64,000 nucleotides of DNA from Phlebiopsis flavidoalba (GCA_035772785.1 JAOCPU010000067.1:99360-163359), one strand, 5' to 3'; positions 11,281-23,748 are shown, numbered from the stretch's first letter. Notes: a model not told the origin generated them from the letters alone. Translations and numbers: made by a program.

Positions 11281-12000
11281 ACCGGCTCGTGCTTGTTCGA
11301 TTACTCTTCTTAGCAGACAATAATATCCAGCACATATCTAGGAACTTGGATCTCTTCTTCTCATTCGAAGTTTTCAGCAATATCTTCCACAGCAATGGAT
11401 TGAATGCACGCTGCACTGTTCGGATATGTTCATTAGAGTATACCTTTCAATGTACGCAGCAGACACGCGACTTGCAGACACGAACTCAGCGAAGACGTGT
11501 GATCTTGACATTCGAGCTGGTACGTACATCATGCTTTCATTAATCTATGTAGTAGCTCAATCACGATGTTACACAGCTGATAATCTTCTGCAGATCCCCG
11601 CAGATACGCGACCTCCGCCCAGCGACCCGCCATATACCAAGAAGTGCTACGCACCTCACAAACTCTACCGAAAGACCACACGTCATACAAACCGGCCGCG
11701 ATCATATGCACCCCCAGACGCGCTGTCACCCATCAGGCGGAAATCAAGCCTCGCCACCGTCACGGCCGCGCCCTGGGCCCAAACCCTAGACCGGTATTTT
11801 TAGCTCGCGCAGGCCGCTGATAACGGGCCCCTCGACGGCGCCACCGCCGCCCCTGCGCCTACGCGACCCGCGTCTCCCACGGCTGTCGCACCAGGGCCAC
11901 ATTTCTCGTCGCGGGGGTGCGCATCTTAAGTATGCGCCTGCGCGCGCGCGGGGGCTGCCCATCTTTTATGTGCTCCCGCTAGTGAGGTGGCTGCGGAGCC
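11281..12000. other. Intergenic, MAG1 to 7TM gene
   Basis: About 720 bp. Both flanking genes point right, so it should hold the MAG1 3' UTR and the promoter of the 12 kb gene. A CG-rich stretch lies at about 11,800-11,970. Nothing else recognised. Confidence 0.5.
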
Positions 12001-13337
12001 ATGCTGGGCACGGTGGCGAACGCGGAGCTTGCGGGCACGCTTTTGGAGTGCGGGATGTATGGTGAGTGTGGCGATCTCGAAGAGCGTTTTGTGTGCTGAT
12101 TTTGGTATGAATGTAGGGCTCTATATGATCATGTTTGTTCGCACTCTTCATGTCTTCTATAAGAGACATCGAGAAGGCCGCGACGTGTGCGTGTGGCATC
12201 CTCGCTGTTTGCCTGGTCATCTTCGCGCTGGTCACCGCTGTGGGTCTTGCGCCGCTCTCGTAATCGTCCCACTATTGAGCAGACACAGCGTCTAGGCATG
12301 GACACGTATATAATATCACTATGGCCCACACCCAATACCCAGGCGTGCCGGATGCTGCGTCCTGGTACTACTCACAGATTAGCAAAGAGAAGCGGCTCGC
12401 GAGAACGACGCCGTACATTATCCTTTACCCTCATATCAGACGGTATAATCGTGCGTCCACGATTCTAACTCCTTGTTTCACGCCTTACGAACAACTGCTT
12501 CTAGGTACACCGCACCTTCATAGTCTGGAGTCGCAGCTACTCCGTCTCGCTCCTTCCCTTCATCCTCTTCCTCGCCGACATCGGTGCGCATCTCCTTCCC
12601 TCCCACCACCCGCTAACCCCCCACAGGCCTCTCGACCTGGGAAATCTGGTCCCTTCGCGCAGCTACGCCTCGACGTCCCGCTCATGAAAGCCATCGTGGC
12701 GTACCACATCAAATACTTCTACATCGTCACGCTCATGCTGAACCTTACCTGCACCTGCACGTCCCCCTCCCTCTCTCCCCTTACGCATGCTGACAGCAGC
12801 GCCAGCGATGATCGCATGGAAGATCTGGCGCATCCACGCGCAAAGTCGCCGCCGCGGAGCCTGCGATCGCGCACATGCGCTTCCGCGGCGTGCTCGCGGC
12901 GGTCATCGAGTCCGGTGCGCTGTGCGGTCTCCCTCTCGGGTTTGTGCGGACGCTGACGGTGCGTAGCGGCGATATACACGTGCTGGCTCGCCGCGCTCGT
13001 GGGCACGAGCATCGTGCGGAGCCCGAACACCTGGATCGTGCTCGACTCGGTGCGCCCCCTTTTCCCCCCTCACGTCCCCTCGTTCTCACCTTTGGATGAA
13101 CAGATTTGCCCCGTCATCGTACGTAGCCCCGCCTGCGCCTTTTGCCATATCCACAGAGGCTGTGTATTGACAATTGGCGCGGTAGGGGATGGTGTGTTCT
13201 CGACCGTCATCGTCGTCACTCGTCGCGCGAGTGCGCCACACACACGTGGCTCGAGGAACCCGTCTCGGGTGTGGGGCACGGTGGCGATGCGTACCTTTCT
13301 CTTGTTCACGAGGAAGCCGGCCGACAGTGCTGAATAG
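12001..13337 (+). CDS. Multi-pass (about 7TM) Agaricomycete membrane protein
   Basis: ATG at 12001 starts MLGTVANAELAGTLLECGMYG, split by an intron (about 12061-12116). The segments then come in the order typical of a large, uncharacterised basidiomycete 7TM family: GLYMIMFVRTLHVF, CACGILAVCLVIFALVTA, RTFIVWSRSYSVSLLPFIL followed by FLADI, GLSTWEIWSLRA, KYFYIVTLMLNLTC, MIAWKIWRIHAQ, RGVLAAVIESGALY, AAIYTCWLAALVGTSIV and, after two more introns, GMVFSTVIVV. The R-x-F-x-V-W motif after TM3, the A-W-K-I-W motif after TM5 and the V-I-E-S-G-A-x-Y helix are hallmarks of the group. Ligand and role are unknown. Resemblance to fungal GPCR-like proteins is topological only. At least four single-base frame breaks are needed to follow the family. 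Several segment borders sit at plausible introns with GT..AG ends. Confidence 0.72.
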
Positions 13338-13676
13338 CGTGAGTGTGGCCGATAGCCGAAGCACGGGTTCTGCGCCACGGCAGGACGTCTGAGCCAAGCT
13401 TTCTTGGGTAATATTTTTTTTGTTGGTCAGTGGAGTTCAAAAAACATGCATTGATAGTTTTTATCATCATAGTAGTGGGACACTTGCGGTATAACGTATT
13501 ACTGTGTACATCTTGTTCTTCCAGAGTCAAACGTAAACGAGAACGAGCAGGACGGAGCGGGAGAGGTTCGTGTGAGATGTCTCCCGACCGTGGAGAGACC
13601 AGTACAGAGGAGGAGAGACCCAGATGGAGTGAGACGTTGGCGGGGCACCGATGCGGGCAGTCGAGACCGGGGATGA
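13338..13676. other. Short convergent intergenic region
   Basis: About 340 bp between the tails of the 7TM gene and the PP2C gene. It contains an A/T-rich stretch near 13,405-13,500 that probably carries both 3' UTRs. No gene seen. Confidence 0.5.
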
Positions 13677-15175
13677 TCACTGTGTGCGAGGGGGATTCCG
13701 GAAGCGGACGACAAGGATGGTCACGTTGTCGGTGGAGTAGTTTGCGGTACGCGTGTTCGAGGAGCTCGTCGGCGGCTTTCTTGGGGTCTGCAATCTGTCG
13801 AACAATGTCCACGACCCTGCGCCCTGGTCGTCTACAACGTCCCACAGCTGGTAGATCAGAGAACAGAAAGTACGTCAGAGAGAAGGCTGTGAACGGGGTG
13901 GAGTGCCACGTACCCCGTCACACGCGAGAATCATGAACTCGTCTTCTTCAGACAGGTCCGTTTCCGTGGTGTACGGCGCTCCGACGACGTATTCCTTCAT
14001 CGACGAGTCACCGAGACTGCGCGTTACCGCGAGCACGCCGTTCACACGGCCGCTCATGACGAACCCCGCCCGCGTCCATGATACGCTTCGCCTCCTGCTT
14101 GTCCCGTGCCCTTGTGGTCGTACGTGAGGCGCACCGCGCGCCCCGAGCGGCACAGCACACCACGCGCGTCGCCCGCGTTCGCGCAGTAGAGCACAACGGC
14201 GCACCGCGAGGTTGGGCGTGTGGGCGTGTATATGCGCTCGCGGTCCTTCTTCTCGCGCGCCGCGGCCGCCGCCGTGGGACCCGTCGGCCCCTCCGGCGAG
14301 TCTGCTTGGGAGGCACGACGCTGGTGAGACGATGTGCCGATGCTGCGGAGCGCATCCTTGAGCTTACTGCGTTTCGAGGTCTTGTTCGACGACTTGCTGC
14401 TTCCGTCTGCGCTCTCCGCGCCGCTGTCGTCGTCCCCCTCGATCATCTCCGCGGAGCTCGCGAGTGGGTCAAAGTCCGGGGGCAGGAAACTCTGTCGCCC
14501 CTCTGCGTCCTCGAGACGTAGGAAGGCGGTGACGGCGGTGCAGCCGGAGTGCATTTTTTTGCCATCCGACTCTTCTGAGATCTTGGTCAGATTTATATCG
14601 ACCTCGTGAAAGGTTTTGGTTGAGCACATCGGGGATCGAGTCTTTATGTGATTTGCGTAGTGAGTAGTCAATGAGGCACTGTGGGAATGAAAGGGGAAGT
14701 GCAATAGAGAGCGCGAAGTCTCGGTTTGGTGGGTGGTCCTCAGGAGCGTACAGCGAGACCTCGTACCAGTGAAAAGTTTTGTCCCACACCATTCCGCCGC
14801 ATGCTTGCCCGCGTGTCCGTCAAAGATGGCGAAAAAGCCTTGGCCGTGGATACCCCCAAATGGGGGACATACGATGGAATGTGCGCGTCTTCCATGAATC
14901 CGGCGTGGGCCTTTGGATGACGGGCTGTGACGGCACATTTGAAAGAAAGATGGTCCGGAAACGCATCTTCTGTCGCTCGTGCGCAATGACCACTGAAGCA
15001 CCACCTGTCTGAAGATGTTAGTTAGCGACTGGTTCAAGAACATGTGTGGCGAGGGAAGCTGACTGAGAGACGGGCGGCACTGTGGGGGGTCTGTGAATGG
15101 ATTATTGTGAAAAACATTGGCGTTGACGACGAAGGGAAACGCACTCGAAGACAAGTCGATTGGTACTGGAGACAT
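13677..15175 (-). CDS. PP2C-type Ser/Thr protein phosphatase
   Basis: Metal-dependent protein phosphatase (PPM family). In order: [28 protein letters not shown] (metal-binding Asp), [101 protein letters not shown], and the end [18 protein letters not shown] with a TGA at 13677. All core PP2C motifs with the acidic metal ligands are present, in the arrangement of yeast Ptc1-like enzymes, which dampen stress MAP kinase signalling. A Ser/Asp/Lys-rich insert of roughly 90 residues sits between SGCTAV and ANAGDAR. At least three introns are visible, and frame breaks occur near MEDAH, LTYDHKG and KLLHRQ. I chose the ATG at 15175 (MSPVPIDLS). It shares a divergent upstream region with the BZW gene. 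Confidence 0.9.
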
Positions 15176-16339
15176 TTGGTTTGAGAAGATGGGAGTTGGG
15201 GAAAGAGAGAGAGGAGTTGAGGCTGTGGTAGTTACGAAAGAATGGTGGGTGGAGTGAGCTTGGTCGAGACTCGAGGCGGCGGAGCACGCGTCATTTACCT
15301 CGGAGCCAACGCGCCGCCACGTGGCGACAGATCTCTGCTCAGCACCGTGACCACAGCAGCCAGCCGTGCGCGTAAGTAGAGCGGTCTGTACATTATGCCC
15401 AGCCACAGTCATCTCACAACCATGGTCAATCTCGCCTCAAATAACTCTGCATTTACATGTCGTGTGAACATTCGGTGATCCTTAGCACGTGTGTGCGCTC
15501 CGACAACATATGCTTGTTATGGAACAAGAGGCGCCTCGCTTCGCTTCGGTGGAACCATAGTGAGCTGACCGATGTCTGAGCAAGAGTGGCTCGAGTGATG
15601 TACAGACCTGGGAAACGTAGGGCGCGAGACGTTAGGCTACGGGAGAGGCGGCAAGTGGTCTGCTCCACCTCCTGAGAGTAACGATAATGAAGATGCAGGC
15701 GAGAATGGTGAGCATGCAATGAGAACGTGACAGTATATTTGGCTCTAGGTTACGGTCATTGAACTTTATGCTACGGGGAGAGCTGATGAATGAGGCCTTA
15801 TTTTCATGACCATGGTGCGGCCACAGCATCCTTTATTGTGCACCGCTTGTTGTGTAGAAATAGCACATGGCCCAAGCAGAGCATTGGCCACAACAGCTGT
15901 GAGAAGAGCGATCTTTGCGGACTGATGTAATTGGCCATCCCTTGAGAGTACTTATACAGGTACCGGGCGCACAGGAGAGGGAGATGAGAGGTCAGAAAGA
16001 GAAATGAATGGAAATGAAAGAGGGACGCCATCTGCGTAATATACGGGTAATCCCATCAACGCGTCGTCCCCCACAAATCTACGAACATCGAAGCGCGACC
16101 GAAGAGAAAAAAAAAGTGTGAATAAAGAATCAGAAACACAAATATCGCGCAAAGGATGAGCTGAGCTGGAGGGGCGTAAAAAAGGTAAAAATACACAGCT
16201 GTGTGACGCAGAATCGATCAGTGCTTCGGACGGTGCCGAGCTGTTCTCGGTTGCCCGCACAGCGTTTACAGCCAACCATCTCTCCTTCCTCTCACTCGTC
16301 ACCTCCAATCCACTCGTTCGACGCTCTCGAATCCTGTGG
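15176..16339. other. Divergent promoter region, PP2C / BZW
   Basis: About 1.16 kb between two gene starts pointing outward. The last 80 bp before the BZW ATG are strongly C/T-rich, as is common in fungal promoters. No reading frame here resembles a protein; the 175-codon minus-strand frame at 15952-16479 overlaps the BZW 5' end and is a shadow. Confidence 0.55.
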
Positions 16340-18111
16340 ATGTCTACGCCAACAAACCGCTGCAAAGCCTTTCGCTGCAAGGGGTCAGAATCAAAGCCAG
16401 GAAAGGCGCTGTAAAGGCCCAAGCTAAAGCACGAGCCCTCAGGCAAGGAGACCCCATAGTCCCCTCTGTTTTCTTCCAAGTCTCATACTTTCTTTCTGTT
16501 TCACAGTATTCAGAGACCAGCTCTACAGTACAATTCGAAACTGTTCCCGAGGAGACTTTGACGGATATACTACAAACGATCGCAACTAGTCGCAGCCGGT
16601 GGGTGCCAGCTCGAGTTCCTCCAAGTATGCAGATGCCCTCTTTGAGATCCTCCTCGTCGGTGGCCTCCTCCAGCCCGGAGGCAGCTATCTTCGACGACGG
16701 CTGGCTGGACCCCCATCCGCGTTCTCGATCTTCCACGCCAAAGAGCCCAGTGGAGGTGGCGGACGTAAAGCAATACGTCGACGTTCTCAACAGCTTATCA
16801 GGCGGTACGTCCCCCCGATCGCTCTCTCGATTCGTGTGTTCCCCATGCTCATTGTGTTTCTAGTTTATAAGTACCTTCCAGAGGCCTGCTTGAGCAAAAC
16901 TCGTTGCCTGGACTACTCCAATACGTCACCGATGGTCCACTACGCGGAGCGCGAAAAGTTTGGCCCGTCGCAACCGCGCTCATGATCGCACCCAAGGCCT
17001 CGCCGCCTCGGCCTGCCTCCTGAGTCTGACTGAAGGAGCAGCCCTCGTCAAGAACGGTACGCCTTTCCTCTATCGCCGCCCCACCCTGCTCACACGCAAC
17101 GACTCCTCGCAGAACGTCGCGGTGAACGTCCATCACGGCAGATTCTTCCGGTCTCGACCTGAAGTGACAGTCGATGGAACTCACCTCTGCGACCGCGCTT
17201 GCGCAAGGGCGGCGTGCGCGACCTGCTCTGCTCGCGTTTCTTCGTGCCGAACACTGCGCCACGGCCAAGAACCTCGACGAGCACTTTTCCGCAGCACCGC
17301 GGGGCCTGCCGTCAGTTCGCCGATTGTGTGGACCAAGCGCCAGTAAGTGTGTCCTCAAGGAGGGTCATCATGGCCACCATATGCCGTCGATATGCCGGGC
17401 ACGAGGACATCGCGATGCTGACGTGGCGTGCGCTTCCCACATTAGTTCGGTTTTGAAAAAAAAAATATTGTGGGTGGCTGATGGAGAGTACAGATTGTCG
17501 CGTGGCTGGATCAAGTCAGCAGGAGGAGCAGCCCCTCCCTGACCAACACGACGCTCGTGCAGTGCATCTGGCTGGGTACCTCATTTCTCCTCCATCGAAT
17601 GGAGCGCCCGCCAGACCAGAAAGACGAGGCTCTCGCCATCCGCGAGATCACAGTGCGTCACACACCTCCTCGCATACAACTTTACACTTACACGCCCTCA
17701 GAAAATTCGCGGACATCCTCGAACCCTTCTGCAACGGCCCCAAAACCCGAGGTCGCGCTCATCAACGCCGTGCAGGTGTACTCGTACGAGGACACGCGCA
17801 TCATCAAGGACGTTCCCCCAGTATTCTCAAGGCGAGTGGCTATATGCGCCTGAAATCCCACGATCAACTCGCTCGTTGACGAGGCACAAACAGGTTTTGT
17901 ACAATAAGACTGTATTTCGGATCAGGCGATCATCTATTGGCACCAGACAGGGCTCGAAGCCCCAGGGCAGGCAGCATTTCTTGAATAAACCCACGCAGGC
18001 GCTGGTCAATGTGGTGCGTCTATCCGCCCTTTCGCTCATGTTCTAACTGACGTGTGTATGTGTAGTTCTTGTGCAGGAGCAACCGAGAGCGACGAGGAGG
18101 ACGATGAGTGA
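16340..18111 (+). CDS. BZW1: eIF5-mimic protein (BZW1/2, 5MP) with C-terminal W2 domain
   Basis: Translational regulator related to the C-terminal half of eIF5/eIF2B-epsilon; family members compete with eIF5 for eIF2 and eIF3 in the cytoplasm. Readable blocks: LQGVRIKARKGAVKAQAK, FRDQLY, SKYADALFEILLVGGLLQP, FSIFHAKEP, VEVADVKQYVDVLN, LIRRYKYL, EREKF, LVKN, VAVNV, LKKGGVRDLL, LDEHF, SPLPDQ, QCIWLG, FADILEPFCNGPKT, EVALINAVQVYSYEDTRII, VLYNK, IYWHQ and GSKPQGRQHFL. The acidic end ESDEEDDE has its stop at 18111 and matches the acidic AA-box of W2 domains. The start is ATG 16340 (MSTPTN), just before the conserved LQGVRIKARKG; one frame break lies between them. Many small introns (for example about 17041, 17340 and 17653) and several indels are needed. 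BZW proteins are conserved in animals and many fungi but absent from Saccharomyces. Confidence 0.92.
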
Positions 18112-18518
18112 GCGACCGATCGCAGCACACCAATCTATCCACGGATGGATCCCCGTCGCACGACTACCCCCATTTTTCTTTTCTACGACTTTTTTCGATG
18201 AAGACTGCCCGTGTCGCCCGGTATGATGTGTCCATAATAGCCTCTGCATAGCACAGAAAACGAACAGGAAATAAGCGTGAAAAACGCCCCATGTACCTGT
18301 GTACATTTCTACGAATCGGAACGTGTTGTGGGCTCTGAGGCGTTTCGTTGTCGGTGGTGGGGGACTTTATACCCAGCGAACAGAAAGTTCAGGCAGACGT
18401 GGGGCTATGGTTACGAGTGTAAACAAACGCAGCGTGTCGTTCGTCGCAACACAGTTGTAGTCAGACAAGAAAAGGAAGCACGGGCATAGCGAGGAAAGAT
18501 AGGGAAGAAGAGGGAGGT
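18112..18518. other. Convergent intergenic region, BZW / transcription factor
   Basis: About 400 bp holding the 3' UTRs of two converging genes. No gene or repeat recognised. Confidence 0.5.
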
Positions 18519-21500
18519 TTACCACGCCTCCGGCATGGGCGGAAAGTCGCCGCTCCACCCGTTTGTGTTCGCCATCTGGAGGAACACGCCATCCGAGCCG
18601 TTGATCGGCAGACCCAGGTCGTTCAAGCTCTACAACCCCCCACACTCGTCAGCCTTACACTCGTCAGCCTTACACGCTCATAGGGCAAAGGGCAAGGAGA
18701 AACGCACCTGTTCCTGAAGCCACAACGGAATCGCGCTGGGGCTGAAGATGCCGCGCTCCTCGGGCGGCACACGGCATCCCGAGCTCCTCGAGCGTGATCG
18801 GCGCGGCGGGCGGGCCGACGAGGCTCGGGTCCATGTACGGCGGGGACCATGAGCGCGTCCGCCGGCGCGACGGGGATGATCCCCATTTTGCGGCGCAGGT
18901 TCGCGAGCATGATGCGCAGCGTCAGCGCGTATCTATGTGGGGTTTTTGGTTAGTGCGTGAGGGGAGGGAGGGGGGAGAGGAGGAGGCGTACCGCTCGGCG
19001 GGCGACGTCGTCAGAGAGGACCTGGGCGAGCTGCTCGACTTGGGCTGTGATTGCTGCGAGGTCGACCTCCGCGGGGAACAGGTTTCGCCATCTTGAGGAG
19101 GAAGAGACCCGAGAAGGCAGCGCGGTGACGAGCGAGTCGTGGACGGCGTAGCGGAGCGCGGCGCGGTACGTGGGGGAGTTGAGGAGGTTCGAGAGGCACG
19201 CGGAGGCTGCGTCCCTTGGGCCTGGAACGCGAGCTCGCGCTGCTCGAAGGGCATCTTCTCCCACGAGACGCCGCGCAGCGCGACGCAGACGAGCCAGAGC
19301 TTGGCGTAGTAGAGCTCGCCGGCGAGGATCTTGCGCGGGAGCGCCTACAGTCGTCGTCCATCGTCGCGCACCTGCGGGGGAGAGCGCGTTGAGCGGCCCG
19401 GCGAGGCAGGAGCGGGGAACCTACGGTGCAGCTCTGTCGTCGCAGTCTTGCCACCATTTGTCGAGCGCGACGTTGGCGCGCCGGATGAAGGCGAGCGTGT
19501 TGTGGTTCACCTGGCCGTTCAGGGGGGAGAAGCGTCTCGTAGATTTGGGCTGTCCGAGATGGTCAGTTAAGCGATGCATGCGAGCGAGGAGTGCGTACTT
19601 TTCTGAGCAATGAGCTCGACCTGCGAGATCAGCCGCACATCTGTCGGAGACGCCAGTGGGTGCTTCAAGAGGAGTCGGCAGTGCCGAATGGACGACTCGT
19701 CCCTCAAGACAATAGGGGCCTTCCCGTGCCCAAGCTCATCCTAGCAACCTCATATCAGCAGGCACCCTCCAAATTATCCTGAGAGAACGCACTGATGGTC
19801 AAACCAATACAGGCAAAGCCATATCCTCGCAGAGACGACTACGCCGGCACCGTGAGTATCAGCCCGCTGAGGACGTGCGCGACACTCACCAAGGTTCCGC
19901 TCCTCTTCCTCCGTCCTCTTCTTCCCGCCGTCCTCCGCGAGTTTCTCCAACGCACGATGGAGCCCCAAGTCGAGCGCCATACGCATCGCGTGGCCGCTGG
20001 GCAACCACCCGTTCGTGCTCCACGCCGCAAGCAACAACATCCCTATACTCCCTCAGCATTCTTACCCGCAGCGGAAGGAGGGGTAGAACGCACCTTGGAC
20101 AGCCTCCTTGCGCACGACGGGCCCAAAGAGCGTCGAGCGCGCGATGCCCTGGGCCTCCTCGAGCGCGCGGTAAGAACGTGGGCGGGAAGCGGGCCCGTGC
20201 CCGCGCGGATCTTGGCCGCGACGGCGAGGATCGCGTCGAACGTCCACGGCGTGCGCTCCATCAGCGCCTCGTACGTGTCGTAGCTCGGGTCGAAGAGCGG
20301 GATGAAGATGTGGCATCCCGAGAAGAAGCTGGTGAGTCCGCGTTAGTAGTCTCTAGAGGAGGGGAGGGGAGAGGGGGCAACTTTGCATGTGGTAGAGCTC
20401 GCGCGCCTTCGGAGTCGGAGACGAGGCCCTGTGCGTGTGTGAGCGGGTAGTTGGGGCAGACGGGGTGGGACGCACCTTTTCGACGACGTGAGGAAACGCA
20501 TTGGCGTGGCGTGGGCTCTTTTTCCCTCCTCGACCTTTTTGCGCACCCCTTCCCTTCTTGACTCTGTCCGCAGTTATTAACACGTGCAAATGCGAACCGA
20601 TAGCGTTGGACAGCGCGCACCTGGGGGCGGCGCCGGCTCGACGCCGAGGGCGCAGCGGCGGCCTCGGCGGCGGCGTTCGCGGACGCCCCTGGAGCGCCTC
20701 GATGGGCGCGTTGAGCGTCGAGCGCGGAGCGTGTCCTCGGACTCGTCGTCCGAGGACGCGCGCGGTGCTGGGCACGATGCCATACGTGGCGTACTTGTGT
20801 GGCTATGCAGCACCCATAAGGGTGAGCCGCGGCCCTCGTGCGCACGCGTGGGACGTACCGGGGGCGCAAAAAGCCGGGCAGCGGCGGAAAGACCTTGCCT
20901 GCGCGCGGGCTTGGGGCTTCGTACATGTCGGGCCGTGCGGATGGGCCCGGAGCGGCGGCATGAGCGGTGCGCCCGTCGCGTGCCTGGTTGTACAGCGATG
21001 CCGGCGGCGGGGGCGGCTGCTGGACGGCCTGGAGGATGCGCTCGAGCATGGACTGCATGCCGATCATCTGGCTCTGCATGACCTGGAAGCGACGTCAGCA
21101 CGCAGGCATCGCAGTTGCGTCAGAGCACGCACCAGATACTGGCCCCTCGAGGCGCGAGAGCCGCCTGCCGTAGGGCGGGTCGGGGTCAGGGACGTCGGGC
21201 ATGGCGACGGGGGAGAGAGAGAGACGCACTCGACGCTGCCGTTGGCCATCGGCTGGGCATTTTTCTTTTCTGGTTTCTCAAAGACACAGGGCGTGCCGCT
21301 CAGCTGGCACCGACGACAAGGAGCCTGGCGACAGCGGACGCAGATGGGGCGGGCGAGGGAGGAGGCCGGGCCGGGCGGAGGGGCGGGCCAGTGAGTGCTA
21401 CGCTAGGGGACAGGCAGGGGGCGGCAACGTACGTCTCCTTCACACCGATTCTTGCCTTTCCTGCACGCCGTGCACGGCACGCGCGCTCGCGCTTGGGGGA

Positions 21501-21696
21501 TGTGGCCCGGCGGGATCTGCTGCCGCGGACGAACGACGGCCGGCGCAGACGGGCCCCTGGCCGCCGCCAGCGCCCGAGTCCTGCGAGGCGGCTGGCGAGA
21601 TGGGCTGCGCGTGGGCGTGGGCGAGCGGGCTGTCGAGGGTGCGGCGACACGCTTGGCGGCGGCGCCGTAGCTGCTGTCGGTGGGCGACGCGGACAT
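18519..21696 (-). CDS. Zn2Cys6 fungal-type transcription factor
   Basis: The ATG at 21696 starts MSASPTDSSYGAAAKR. The binuclear zinc cluster follows: RVPCTACRKGKNRCEGD, an intron, then PCRRCQLSGTPCVFEKPEKK. Together these give the six cysteines that bind two Zn ions and contact CGG-type DNA sites. Next come PYGRRLSRLEGQYL and a coiled-coil-like helix, MQSQMIGMQSMLERILQAV, the usual dimerisation segment, then a Pro/Ala-rich linker. The middle and C-terminal part is the fungal-specific transcription factor domain: RKEAVQ, AMLLLAAWSTNGWLPSGHA, MRMALDLGLHRALEKL, ARIWLCLYWFDHQ, SLGTGRPIVLRDESSIR, SQVELIAQK and YALTLRIMLANLRRKMG. It ends in NTNGWSGDFPPMPEAW with a TAA at 18519. Length and order are normal for the family. 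The target genes cannot be told. Numerous introns and frame breaks; divergent to MND1. Confidence 0.87.
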
Positions 21697-22423
21697 GGCG
21701 GTGGTCGCTGCGGGCGGTGGTGACGCTACCGGGGTGTGGGACAACAACAAGCGAGGTCGCCGCCGCCAAAACCTATCGCCCTCGCATCGCGGTCTTGCCT
21801 TTTTCCGCGGCGTCCTCGTCGCCCGCCACGTGGGAAGGCTCTCTCGCGTATATTGGCCCATCACGACATCGCGGGCCACACTTGACCTCTCGCGTTCACA
21901 CAGCGCAGGCCCCTTTTCTTTGTGCTCGCCATTGGCTGGGCCGGTGCACCCCATCCTCGGGCCTGCCCGCTGGCGTCCGGGGCATACAGTCGCGGTCAGG
22001 GACTAGCTATCACCAGGGATGTCTTCTCGCATAGAGTCTCTAATCCGACAATGCACCAATACCGTGGTGAGCACCACGCCGTTATTTCTCGCTCGGGTCG
22101 ACTTATCACGGCCTGCGCCCTTGACAGAACCAGTTGCACTGATGTTCTGCCGGTTCTAGAATGCCATACAAGAGGTCACTGCAGCAATTAAGCTCCTTCC
22201 GCGCTGACGTCCTTGCACACTTGTTGCATTCAGCTTTCAAGTGGACTCCAGGTGCAGCGGACGTTCCCGAAGAGGAATCCAAAGTGGCGTCGCACAGGCA
22301 TTCTGGGAAGCATGCGCCCGCGCGCTGTCACTTTGCATTAGCCTTTACAGTGCTCGCGCCCGGCCCGCCAGCCCCGCATCTCTCTCCCCACTACCTTCAC
22401 CCGCACCGCACGACAAGTCTACC
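21697..22423. other. Divergent promoter region, transcription factor / MND1
   Basis: About 730 bp between two outward-facing starts. The 50 bp before the MND1 ATG are C/T- and C/A-rich. The overlapping plus-strand frames here (21201-22034, 22161-22919) are antisense or read-through artefacts. Confidence 0.55.
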
Positions 22424-23449
22424 ATGGTCCGTGGCCGGGTTCTCTGTCCTCGACGGGTCGTCGCCTCCCAGCCCCACGCACAGGCACCCAGAGGTCTCTC
22501 GGCGGAGGAAAAGAGGGTTCGCTTGCTCGAGATCTTCCACGAGACGGTGCGTGCCAAGGACGTGTGACAGCATACGGCGTGCTCGCTATAGCATACGACC
22601 ATCAGAAAGACTTTTTTCAGTTGAAGGAACTCGAGAAACTGGGTCCGAAGATGAAGGGGGCATCGGTATGCTCGTGTGCACGCTCTCTCTCCCCAATGAC
22701 GCTGATGAGGGGGCAGTCTCGCAGTCGGTCAAAGAAGTGCTGCAATCTCTGGTAGACGATGGGCTCGTGCAGGCAGACAAGATTGGATCGTCAAACTGTA
22801 CGTTAATTACTGCTACTAGGTATGCTGGGACTGACTATATGCGCATATATGCAGTCTTTTTGGAGCTTTCCATCCCAACGCGGAGCCATGGTATTGACCT
22901 TGGCCTCTATGCATGCTAACTCACCATACATTCCTGTACTCGCTAGATGCAAAACCGCCTCAAGGCGGTTCAAGAAAGCCAAACAGCGCAAATCACCCAA
23001 CTCAGGGAAGTCCGTGATGCGATTGAGCTCGAGAAAGCCGCACGACCGGAGAGCGTAAAGCTGTCACCTTTCCTTAGTCAAATATTCGTTCATCTGGGCT
23101 CACTATCCCTTCCAGCTGGAGCGTATGGCGGCCCTGACACGACTGGCAGCTTCTTGAAGCAGGAACTGGACAGCCTCGAGAAAGAACTCGCCCAGTACGG
23201 CGCATGCGCACCCGCAAAGATCGATGAAAAGCGGCTTGGGCCGTTGTGCTCGCCAAGGAAGCTGCTGGTCGCGGTGGACTGGTATGTTTCTGCCCTCTCC
23301 AGTCGGGCCAACTCACTCCGAGCGCGTGGCGATATAGACAATTATGCTGTCCCTTCTGTCGCACTTTACGCTGGCAGTATGGGGTAGACGCCGCGGACGA
23401 GATCAGGAAGTACCTCGGCGTGAGCGACGACTATGAGGACATTTGTTGA
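22424..23449 (+). CDS. MND1: Meiotic nuclear division protein 1 (Mnd1)
   Basis: Partner of Hop2. The Hop2-Mnd1 complex stabilises Rad51/Dmc1 filaments and promotes strand invasion during meiotic recombination in the nucleus. Exon 1 encodes RGLSAEEKRVRLLEIFHET. It is followed by an intron (about 22549-22606), KDFFQLKELEKLGPKMKG, an intron, and the winged-helix block SQSVKEVLQSLVDDGLVQ and ADKIGSSN. After another intron comes FWSFPSQRGAM, and after a fourth the coiled coil MQNRLKAVQESQTAQITQL, REVRDAIELEKAARPES, FLKQELDSLEKELAQYGA, KEAAGRW and LSHFTRQYGVDAAD. The end is IRKYLGVSDDYEDIC with a TGA at 23449. Length and order match Mnd1 throughout. The start at 22424 has a good context (ACCATGG). 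Frame breaks occur at the GGGGG run near 22655, at the TTTTT run near 22858 and near 23390. Confidence 0.94.
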
Positions 23450-23748
23450 TCGGTGTGTGCCTGTTTATGTTGTTGTTGCAATGATTATACGCGTCCGCTC
23501 TGCATAAACGTGTCTGTGTCTGAACGGTCACGTGCGCCATTACGTCACGAGCCAGCGCCGCGCAGGTCATCGCTCCAGCCGCTGCCTGCTCCCACCCCTT
23601 GGAGGAGACAAAAGATAGACCAGCCGCCACATACGACTTTTTACTTTTAACCACCTTGCGCGCGATAGTCTGCTAGCAGTAGTCCGTAGTGTTCTTCTCA
23701 TCCATACCGCACAAAGTTCTCAATAACCTGGAATAACCCCCCGGCGCA

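Noticed and set aside
14054..15412. One uninterrupted 452-residue PP2C protein
   Set aside because: The frame is open, but it reads through introns (the [16 protein letters not shown] part is not PP2C-like) and loses the family sequence after LTYDHKG. A spliced model ending at 13677 fits better.
20501..22034. Long plus-strand frames of 202-297 codons
   Set aside because: High-GC DNA opens frames on both strands; these are antisense to the Zn2Cys6 gene, whose cysteine cluster and coiled coil are on the minus strand.
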